64,000 bases of DNA from Hyphobacterium sp. SN044 (GTDB lineage: Bacteria; Pseudomonadota; Alphaproteobacteria; Caulobacterales; Maricaulaceae): the NCBI RefSeq assembly GCF_021864465.1, contig NZ_JAKKUV010000002.1, positions 403,818 through 467,817 on the forward strand, given 5' to 3'. Position numbers and translations under genes: made by a program. Positions within the stretch are counted from its first letter, which is position 1. Every line of letters starts with the position of its first letter. Positions 57,122 to 64,000 of the stretch are shown one piece after another. The notes under the pieces were generated by a model, which saw nothing but the letters and a program-made list of their open reading frames with translations, was not told the DNA's origin and searched no databases.

Positions 57122-59656
57122 TCAGTAAAGACCACCGAGGTCGTCTTCCTCGTCATCGCGGTCATCATCGTCATCATCGGCGTCATCACCGGTGACGGCC
57201 CCCTGCCCGAAGCTCAATCCGCTGCCGCGCTGATCGCCGCTGCGGGTCGGTTCGGTGCCCGGCTGGAAGGCTTCGAGAATGGTGCCGGGACGCCCGAGAA
57301 CGGACGGGTCGCCGGTGCGGTAGTCGATCGGGACCAGACGCACGCCTTCCGGCACGCGGAAGGGCGCGACGGGGTAGTTGTCGAGCGCGGTTCCGAGGAA
57401 TTCGGCCACGACCGGTGCGGCGACGCGGCCGCCGGCTTCGCCGGAACCCATTTCGCGCGGCGTGTCGAAACCGACATAGACGCCGACAACGAGGTCGGGG
57501 CTGAAGCCGACGAACCAGGCATCGCGGAAATCGTTGGTGGTGCCGGTCTTGCCGGCCAGCGGACGGCCGAGCGAGCGCAGCGCCGTGCCGGTACCGCGTT
57601 CGACCGCGCCTTCAAGGATGTGCACGATCTGGTAGGCGGTAACAGGGCTGATCACTTCCTCGCCGAGGTCCGGCAGTTCCGGCTCGGCCATGCCCGGCGT
57701 CCATTCCTCGGCATTGCAGCCGTCGCAGGGGCGCGGATCGTGGACGTAGACGGTTTCGCCGCGGCGGTCCTGTATCCGGTCGAGAATGGTCGGTTCGACC
57801 CGGACGCCGCCATTCACCAGCGCGCCATAGGCCCCGACCAGACGCCAGAGGGTTGTCTCGCCCGCGCCAAGCGACATGGCCAGCACCGGTTCGAGATCGT
57901 CATAGATGCCGAAGCGCTCGCCGATTTCGGAAACGGGCTCCATGCCCATCTCCTGGGCGAGGCGCACGGTCATGACATTCCGCGAATATTCGAGGCCGAG
58001 ACGCAGGGTCGAGAGACCGTAGAATTGCTCGGAATAGTTCTGAGGGCGGTAGAAGCGCAGGTCTGGTCCGCCCGAGGCCACGAAGGGCGCGTCGAGGATC
58101 ATCGACACCGGCGTATAGCCGTTGTCGAGCGCGGCGGCATAGACGAAGGGCTTGAAGGAAGAGCCCGGCTGACGGCGCGCCTGGGTCGCGCGGTTGAACT
58201 GGCTCTGCGAGAAGCTGTAGCCGCCGACCATGGCGAGCACCCGGCCGGTATGCGGGTCGAGCGCGAGAATGGCGCCGTTCACCTGCGGGATCTGGCGCAG
58301 GCCATAGACATTTCCGCTGTCGGATTCGACCGCCTCGACATAGATCACATCGCCCGGCGACAGCACCTGATTGGCGCGCTCCACGCGCGGACCAAGCGCG
58401 CCGTTCGACAGGCCTTCGCGGGCCCATTCCAGTTCGGACATCGGGATGACGCCCTCGCGGGTCTGGCGAACGGCCTCCTCATCGTCGCCATCGGCGTCTT
58501 CGGGCAGATCTTCTTCCGGCAGGAGATAGGCGATGCGCGCATTATCGGCGCCAGCGGCGAGCACAACGGCAACGCGCCAGTTGTCGTCGAGGTCGGACGG
58601 CGTGTCGATCGCTTCGAGCTGGGCGACGAGATCGCCCTCGATGTCGATCGAACCGATCCCGCCGCGCCAGCCATGGCGGCGGTCGTATTCCTCGAGGCCG
58701 TTGCGCAGTGCGCCCCGCGCGGCGACCTGCATCGTCGTGTCGAGCGTGGTGCGGATCGAGAGGCCGCCATCATAGAGTTCTTCATCGCCATAGAGTTCGG
58801 CGACCTGGCGGCGGACTTCCTCGTTGAAATACTCGGCGGCGTAGTCCTGGTCGCCGTAGAGACGGTCGGTCACGACAAGCGGCTCTTCCATCGCGGCGCG
58901 CGCGGCTTCCTCGGTCACATAGCCATTGGTGGCCATGCGCGAGAGCACCCAGTTGCGGCGATCGAGCGCGGCTTCGGGATGGCGTGTCGGGTGAAACAGC
59001 GCCGGCCCGTTCACCACGGCAGCGAGATAGGCCGTTTCGGCCAGCGTCAACTCGTCCAGCGATTTGCCAAAATAGTTCAGCGAGGCAGCAGCCACGCCGT
59101 AGGAGCGGCGGCCGAAATAGATCTCGTTGAGGTAAAGTTCGAGGATCTGGTCCTTGGTGAAGGCGCGCTCAATCCGGCGCGCCAGCACCATTTCCTGCAC
59201 CTTGCGCGACAGGCGTTGCTCGGACGTCAGCAGGAAATTCTTGGCGACCTGCTGCGTGATCGTCGAGGCCCCCTCGAGATTCTCGTCGCGCAGGATGTGG
59301 CCGATATTCGCGAAAGTCGCCCGGATGATGCCGCGGAAATCGAGACCGCCATGGTCGTAGAAATTGCGGTCCTCGGCGGCGAGGAAGGCGTGGATCAGTT
59401 CAGGCGGAATGGTCTCGATCGGCACGAAGATGCGGCGCTCGCGGGCGTATTCCGCGATCAGCCGCCCGTCGCCGGCATGGATTCGGCTGGTGATCGGTGG
59501 CTCGTACTCGGCGAGCTGCTGGTAATCCGGCAGGTCTTCGGTGACGCGCACGACATAGATCGCCGCAGCGATTACCGCCGCAATGCCGAGCACCACCGCC
59601 GCGATCGTGCCCCAGATGAGCACGCGCAGCGCGTTACCCCAGGTAAAAATACGCAT
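57122..59656 (-). CDS. mrcA: Class A penicillin-binding protein 1A
   Basis: PBP1A (844 residues) polymerises and crosslinks peptidoglycan. One transmembrane helix (about residues 10-34) is followed by the GT51 glycosyltransferase (LIHAFLAAEDRNFYDHGGLD, EGASTITQQVAKNFLLTSEQ, RRIERAFTKDQILELYLNEI) and the transpeptidase with SSFKPF (catalytic Ser), a YSRN-like SRN motif and KTGTTNDFRDAWFVG (KTG). The C-terminal tail is very acidic. The start MRIFTWGN at 59656 has CAGGGA about 6 nt upstream. Confidence 0.95.
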   Translation of the reverse strand: MRIFTWGNALRVLIWGTIAAVVLGIAAVIAAAIYVVRVTEDLPDYQQLAEYEPPITSRIHAGDGRLIAEYARERRIFVPIETIPPELIHAFLAAEDRNFYDHGGLDFRGIIRATFANIGHILRDENLEGASTITQQVAKNFLLTSEQRLSRKVQEMVLARRIERAFTKDQILELYLNEIYFGRRSYGVAAASLNYFGKSLDELTLAETAYLAAVVNGPALFHPTRHPEAALDRRNWVLSRMATNGYVTEEAARAAMEEPLVVTDRLYGDQDYAAEYFNEEVRRQVAELYGDEELYDGGLSIRTTLDTTMQVAARGALRNGLEEYDRRHGWRGGIGSIDIEGDLVAQLEAIDTPSDLDDNWRVAVVLAAGADNARIAYLLPEEDLPEDADGDDEEAVRQTREGVIPMSELEWAREGLSNGALGPRVERANQVLSPGDVIYVEAVESDSGNVYGLRQIPQVNGAILALDPHTGRVLAMVGGYSFSQSQFNRATQARRQPGSSFKPFVYAAALDNGYTPVSMILDAPFVASGGPDLRFYRPQNYSEQFYGLSTLRLGLEYSRNVMTVRLAQEMGMEPVSEIGERFGIYDDLEPVLAMSLGAGETTLWRLVGAYGALVNGGVRVEPTILDRIQDRRGETVYVHDPRPCDGCNAEEWTPGMAEPELPDLGEEVISPVTAYQIVHILEGAVERGTGTALRSLGRPLAGKTGTTNDFRDAWFVGFSPDLVVGVYVGFDTPREMGSGEAGGRVAAPVVAEFLGTALDNYPVAPFRVPEGVRLVPIDYRTGDPSVLGRPGTILEAFQPGTEPTRSGDQRGSGLSFGQGAVTGDDADDDDDDRDDEEDDLGGLY

Positions 59657-60151
59657 AGCCATTCCCTGATACGCTGTCCCGGTCTGCCGATCGCGTCGGG
59701 CGGCATTATGGCGAGACTCGCGTCCCTTTAAAGGCATTTCACCCGTACGGATAAGTTTATCGGGTCAAAGGTTTCGAGAGGTGAAACCCGCCAGACGTCT
59801 TTCCCGCGATCTTGTTGTCCGTCATTCCCGCGAAGGCGGGAATCCAGTCCGAACAACACCGGGTTCCTGCGATCCCCGCCTCTGCGGGGACAGGCCTTGC
59901 GAATCCGAAGCCGGGTGACTGCTTCGGGTCCCCATTTTCATGGGGACCCCAGGTCTTCTGGATCCCCTGAGTTCCCAAACGAAGTGCAACACCTTCCTCT
60001 TTGCCGATTAACCGTCATTCCCGCGAAGGCAGGAATCCAGTTTTCATCCAATCCGATACAACCCAAACACGCCTAACGCTCGCCGCACCGTCTTTCTGGA
60101 GTCCCGCCTACGCGGGAATGACGAAGAGAGGGCGGGAATGACGTCGGTTGG
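59657..60151. repeat. Repeat-rich spacer between PBP1A and the amidase
   Basis: No credible gene is present. Palindromic repeats are: 59821-59846 and 60014-60040 (attcccgcgaaggc-type, ending in aatccag), an inverted copy at 60091-60121, a gatccccgc/gcggggac pair at 59871-59891, and 59927-59950, whose ggtccccat/atggggacc core also occurs at 18949-18973. A 73-codon minus-strand frame here is produced by the repeats. The amidase terminator is not obvious. Confidence 0.75.
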
Positions 60152-61366
60152 TCAGCGCGCGCGGGTCGTCAGCGCGGCCTGGCGGACGGGTGCGTCCGGG
60201 GCGTCCTCGCGGGCGAAATAGGCGTCGATGGCGTGTAGGACAGACGTCATCTGGCGGGCCCGGAAGGTTTCGGACTGCATGTTGGCGAGGTCCGTGGCAT
60301 TGGTCATGAAGCCCATTTCCAGAAGCACGGCCGGCACCCGCGGGTCGAGCAGCACGAAGAGGTTGGCTTCCCGGTGCGGGTTCTGCAGCAGCGGCCCGGC
60401 TTGTGAGAGATGCTCCAGCATCACTTCGGCAAAGGCCGTCGACTGGTTGCGCTTCTCGCGCAGTTCCAGCTCGACAAGGATGTTGTTCACATCGGCCCGC
60501 GCGGTGTGGTTGGCGCCCTGGCGGGCCCTTTGGCGCGCCCGGTTCTCGGCGCGGTCGTTGAGTGTGTAGACGGCGGCGCCGCGCGTCCCCGGATTCGGCG
60601 AGGAATCGGCGTGGATCGACAGGAAGAGGTCGGCGCGCTGCAGCGCCATAACACCCACGCGCTCTTCCCACGACGGGTAGATGTCGCTGTTGCGCGTCAT
60701 GTAGACGACATAGCGCCCGGTGGCTTCGAGCTGGCGCTGAAGCTCGCGCGCCGCGGCCAGTGTCACATCGGCCTCCTGCGCCCCGCCCGCACCAAGCGAA
60801 CCGGGATCATGGCCGCCGTGACCGGCATCAAGCACGATGACGCGGCGTTCCCGCGGCGGCGGCACATAGATCGCCTCCACGCGTTCCGCGATCAGTGCGT
60901 CGAGGCCGCTGGCCGGGAATTCGGCGGCCGCAACGAGTTCTTCTTCCTCGGCGCGGCGGATGTCGATGACCATGCGGTGATTGCCGCTACCGTTCGGATC
61001 GAGCGCGAATTGCGACACGATCACGGCCGGACCGCCAAGCGCGAAAACGAGGCGCGACGTGTCTCCCGATGCGTCGAAGAAGCGGAAGGTCGAAACGAGG
61101 CCATGTCCCCGCCCCTCGCCAGTGTCGAGCCCGGCCACGGACCAGGCCGAAGCCGGGATTTCGAGGACCAGGCGCGCGGCCGGATCGGTCAGGGTGAAGG
61201 CGTCGAATTCCATTGGCTCGCTGGTTTCGACGACGATACGCGTCGTGTCGCCGTTCTCGCCGAAGCGCACCTGACGGATTTCGCTATCACGCGCGTCGGC
61301 CGTGCCTGCCGTCACCAGCAGGCCCGCAGCAAGCATCAGCGCGCTGAAGGACCGGAGCATCACCAT
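60152..61366 (-). CDS. N-acetylmuramoyl-L-alanine amidase with AMIN domain
   Basis: A 404-residue periplasmic amidase that splits septal peptidoglycan. A Sec signal (MVMLRSFSALMLAAG..., ending ADA-R) is followed by an AMIN domain (about residues 28-140) and an Amidase_3 domain. Zn and catalytic motifs are VIVLDAGHGGHDPGSLGAGG, ADLFLSIHADSSPNPGTRGA, VLLEMGFMTNATD (Glu). It resembles AmiC. The start MVMLRSF at 61366 is preferred because the first helix follows; upstream frames run into the rne leader. Confidence 0.93.
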   Translation of the reverse strand: MVMLRSFSALMLAAGLLVTAGTADARDSEIRQVRFGENGDTTRIVVETSEPMEFDAFTLTDPAARLVLEIPASAWSVAGLDTGEGRGHGLVSTFRFFDASGDTSRLVFALGGPAVIVSQFALDPNGSGNHRMVIDIRRAEEEELVAAAEFPASGLDALIAERVEAIYVPPPRERRVIVLDAGHGGHDPGSLGAGGAQEADVTLAAARELQRQLEATGRYVVYMTRNSDIYPSWEERVGVMALQRADLFLSIHADSSPNPGTRGAAVYTLNDRAENRARQRARQGANHTARADVNNILVELELREKRNQSTAFAEVMLEHLSQAGPLLQNPHREANLFVLLDPRVPAVLLEMGFMTNATDLANMQSETFRARQMTSVLHAIDAYFAREDAPDAPVRQAALTTRAR

Positions 61367-61793
61367 CAAACCACCATCGCAGAAACCGCGATTCCATTCA
61401 CGGCTTTTGTCGATGAATAACAGCGGCGCCTTGACGTTTGGTTGATGACGCGACGTTTTTTGATTTGCGCGGTATCGGCTGCTTCCCATGGTCAAACTTA
61501 TAGGGCATGGTGCATTCCGTTCCGAGAGGCGAAGCGCTTGAGCCGCCGCCACTTTCACGGAGCGCGCCGAGGTCGGCGGAAACGCCCGGCCGAATCGCAA
61601 ATTCTCCGCCGCGCGCGCACTTATCCGCCGCCGGCGACCCGATCGCATCGGCCGGGGAATTCGGTTTCCGAACTCCGGCTTTTTGGAAGAACAATGCGCC
61701 GCACGCCCCTCAACATCGCTGGAACCGAGCTTACGCTCTCCGCGTGCGTTGCGCCGCCGCGCCCCGACCGGGCGCGCGCAGGAGCCCTATTAC
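61367..61793. promoter_or_regulatory. Divergent spacer between amidase and rne, with the rne leader
   Basis: This 427-bp stretch drives the amidase leftward and rne rightward. It contains no supported gene. A TTGACG at 61431-61436 could be a -35 box but no matching -10 is clear. The notable element is the hairpin at 61652-61684 in the rne leader. Confidence 0.45.
61652..61684 (+). terminator. Terminator-like hairpin in the rne leader
   Basis: CCGG and TTCGG (61652-61664) pair with CCGAA and CCGG (61668-61678) around a 3-nt ttt loop with a small internal mismatch, followed by ctttttgg. It lies 110 nt upstream of the rne start codon, in the same orientation. It may be a regulated terminator or structural element of the leader. 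Confidence 0.4.
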
Positions 61794-64000
61794 ATGCCCA
61801 AGAAAATGCTGATCGACGCGGGGCATCGCGAAGAGACCCGCGTCGTCGTGATCGAAGGAAACAAGGTCGAGGAGTTTGATTTCGAGGCCGCGGCCCGCAA
61901 ACCGATCCGCGGCAACATCTATCTGGCGAAAGTGACCCGCGTGGAGCCGTCGCTCCAGGCGGCCTTCGTGGAGTATGGCGGCAACCGCCACGGCTTCCTC
62001 GCCTTCAACGAAATCCACCCCGACTACTACCAGATCCCGCACGAAGACCGCGTCGCCCTCCAGAAGGAAGAGGAGGAAGCCGCACGCGCCGACGATTCCG
62101 ACGAGGATGAAGACGGCGACGACGAGGATTCCGGCGAAAGCCGCCGCCGCCGCAATGTCATGCGGCGCTACAAGATCCAGGAAGTGATCAAGCGCCGGCA
62201 GATTCTGCTGGTTCAGGTCGCCAAGGAAGAGCGCGGCAACAAGGGCGCGGCCCTGACGACCTATCTGTCGTTGGCCGGCCGCTATTGCGTGCTGATGCCG
62301 AACACGCCGCGCGGCGGCGGGATTTCCCGCAAGATCGCCAATGCGAAGGACCGCAAGCGCCTGAAGGACGTGGTGTCCGGCCTCGACCTGTCGAAGGGCA
62401 TGGGCCTGATCATCCGCACCGCAGGCGCGGCCCGGACCAAGGCGGAAATCCGCCGCGACTACGACTATCTGCGCCGCCTGTGGGACAATATCCGCGAGAA
62501 GACGCTGACCTCGGTTGCGCCCGCGCTGATCTATGAGGAAGGCGATCTCGTCAAACGCGCCATCCGCGACCTGTATGACAAGGACATCGAGACCGTCCTC
62601 GTCCAGGGCGAAGAAGCCTACAAGGACGCGAAATCCTTCATCCGCATGCTGATGCCCAGCCATGCGTCGAAGGTTCAGGCCTATCGCGGCGACATTCCGC
62701 TGTTCCAGGAGCATCGCGCCGAAGGCCAACTGGAAGCGATCTATGACAGCCAGGTCCAGCTGAAATCAGGTGGTTACCTGGTCATCCACCAGACCGAGGC
62801 GCTGGTCGCAATCGACGTCAATTCGGGCCGGTCGACGCGCGAGCGCAATATCGAGGCGACCGCGCTGAAGACGAATATCGAGGCCGCCGACGAGGCCGCG
62901 CGTCAGATGCGTTTGCGCGACCTGGCCGGGCTGATCGTCATCGACTTCATCGACATGGAAGAGTCGAAGAATGTCCGCGTAATCGAAAAGCGGATGAAGG
63001 ACGCGTTGAAGCGCGACCGCGCCCGTCTGCAGATGGGCAAGATCTCGCAATTCGGCCTGATGGAGATCTCGCGCCAGCGCCGCCGCACCTCGCTGCTGGA
63101 AGGCTCGACCAAGGTCTGCCCGACCTGCAAGGGCGCGGGTTTCGTGCGGTCGACCGAATCCGCCGCGCTGGTCGCCCTGCGCGCGCTGGAAGAGGAAGGC
63201 GCGAAGGATCGTGCCGACCGCGTGCGCCTGACGGTGCCGACCGAGGTCGCGCTCTACCTGCTCAACGAGAAGCGCGACAATGTGCTGGCCATCGAGGCCC
63301 GCTCGGCCATGCGCGTCGTCATCGGGGCCGACCCGGAAATGACGCCGCCGGAGTGCAAGGTGGAGATGCTCGAGGCCAAGGGCGCGGATTCGCCGCGCCG
63401 TCCGGAACCGGCTGTCGTCACACCCGATGCCGAACCGGAAGAGGATTTCGTCGACATCCCGGACGAGGACGAAGACGACGACGAAACCGAAAACGAAGCC
63501 CCCGCGCGCGACGAAGTCGAAAGCGAAAGCGGTGGTGGCCGCCGCCGCCGTCGCCGCCGTCGGGGTGGCCGCGGCCAGAATGGCGATCGCGAGCCCGCGC
63601 CGCGCCCGGATGCCGACTCCACCGGTGACGACGACAGCGATGACAGCGAGTCCGACGGCGCTTCGTCATCCGACCAATCCGATAGCGATGACGACGGTCA
63701 GCCGAAGAAGCGCCGCCGCCGCGGACGCCGGGGCGGACGGGGCCGCCGCCGCCGGGGCCAGGGTGGCGAATCGGGCAATGAACAGGGTGACGCCCAGTCC
63801 TCGAACGACGAGTCGGGCGAGGATGAGCAGGCCGCGGCCGCAGCGGCGGACGGCAGCGATGCGCTGAGTGTTGTCGAGCCGACCGCCGAAGACCTGCCGA
63901 AGTCCGAGGCCGAGCCGAAAAAGCGGACGCGCCCATCCCGGCGCAAGAAGGCCGAGGCCGAAGCTGACGCTCAGCCCGAGGCTCAGGCCGAATCCGCTCC
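61794..64000 (+). CDS. rne: Ribonuclease E (partial)
   Basis: RNase E is the endonuclease and scaffold of the RNA degradosome. 735 residues are present; the C-terminus is beyond the right edge. The S1 domain (GNIYLAKVTRVEPSLQAAFV, FLAFNEIHPDYY) is interrupted by an acidic insertion (EEEEAARADDSDEDEDG...), typical of alphaproteobacteria. The catalytic DNase I-like domain has IDVNSGRSTRE and VIDFIDMEE, and the Zn link has CPTCKGAGFV. The C-terminal part alternates acidic and Arg-rich blocks (RRRRRRRRGGRG) for RNA binding. AGGAG lies 9 nt before the ATG. Confidence 0.95.
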   Translation, partial: MPKKMLIDAGHREETRVVVIEGNKVEEFDFEAAARKPIRGNIYLAKVTRVEPSLQAAFVEYGGNRHGFLAFNEIHPDYYQIPHEDRVALQKEEEEAARADDSDEDEDGDDEDSGESRRRRNVMRRYKIQEVIKRRQILLVQVAKEERGNKGAALTTYLSLAGRYCVLMPNTPRGGGISRKIANAKDRKRLKDVVSGLDLSKGMGLIIRTAGAARTKAEIRRDYDYLRRLWDNIREKTLTSVAPALIYEEGDLVKRAIRDLYDKDIETVLVQGEEAYKDAKSFIRMLMPSHASKVQAYRGDIPLFQEHRAEGQLEAIYDSQVQLKSGGYLVIHQTEALVAIDVNSGRSTRERNIEATALKTNIEAADEAARQMRLRDLAGLIVIDFIDMEESKNVRVIEKRMKDALKRDRARLQMGKISQFGLMEISRQRRRTSLLEGSTKVCPTCKGAGFVRSTESAALVALRALEEEGAKDRADRVRLTVPTEVALYLLNEKRDNVLAIEARSAMRVVIGADPEMTPPECKVEMLEAKGADSPRRPEPAVVTPDAEPEEDFVDIPDEDEDDDETENEAPARDEVESESGGGRRRRRRRRGGRGQNGDREPAPRPDADSTGDDDSDDSESDGASSSDQSDSDDDGQPKKRRRRGRRGGRGRRRRGQGGESGNEQGDAQSSNDESGEDEQAAAAAADGSDALSVVEPTAEDLPKSEAEPKKRTRPSRRKKAEAEADAQPEAQAESA

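Noticed and set aside
59757-59978. 73-codon minus-strand frame with a WIPAFAGMT peptide
   Set aside because: This peptide is the well-known translation of an attcccgcgaaggc intergenic repeat; the frame is made by repeats, has no ribosome site and lacks protein-like composition.

Overview
The window is a chromosomal segment of a GC-rich alphaproteobacterium. Lon, ClpP and trigger factor read like Caulobacter proteins, a bactofilin sits beside an M23 peptidase, and RNase E carries an acidic insertion. This points to the Caulobacterales/Maricaulales/Hyphomonadaceae group, but the placement is inference because no rRNA or marker alignment was run. Nearly all of the DNA is coding. Three tRNA genes (Asp-GTC, Val-TAC, Leu-TAG) lie on the minus strand.

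Layout. 1-2533: minus-strand complex I operon nuoABCD, with nuoD cut by the window edge. 2802-5910: AbgT-type transporter, a DUF4197 protein and a small secreted protein with a good promoter. 6027-8096: an accessory island bounded by tRNA-Asp and tRNA-Val, holding a lipoprotein cyclophilin, an RHS-repeat relic and three small unknown genes. 8109-15807: minus-strand pheA, lon, clpX, clpP and tig; pheA is preceded by what looks like a complete Phe-codon attenuator nested in the lon terminator. 15905-23300: COQ7-like protein, tRNA-Leu, TPMT-like methyltransferase, MATE exporter, a repeat-rich spacer, a 69-aa membrane protein between two copies of the maeB tail, maeB and nnr. 23398-25231: glnBA. 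25380-34167: autotransporter, lytic transglycosylase lipoprotein, parE and a coupled amidohydrolase pair. 34281-38225: RhlE-type helicase, GGDEF protein, TMEM175-family protein and GST.

38325-46526 is a ten-gene minus-strand SUF operon: iscR, IscS-type desulfurase, sufB, two unknown genes, sufC, sufD, sufS, sufT, sufA. It has a candidate IscR box in front and two near-identical 88-bp palindromic repeats just upstream of sufD and sufS. 46739-55849: alpha/beta hydrolase, anmK, tyrS, a 1161-aa AsmA/YhdP-like protein, Bcp peroxiredoxin, and the M23 peptidase-bactofilin pair. 55913-64000: prfB with its programmed +1 frameshift, PBP1A, an AMIN-amidase and the start of rne.

Themes: protein quality control (tig-clpP-clpX-lon), Fe-S biogenesis feeding complex I and other enzymes, nitrogen assimilation, and a cell-wall cluster (SLT lipoprotein, M23-bactofilin, PBP1A, AMIN-amidase, AnmK). 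The least explained parts are the pheA leader, the two unknown SUF-operon genes, the RHS relic with its small-gene cluster, the maeB-tail duplication and the palindromic repeats.
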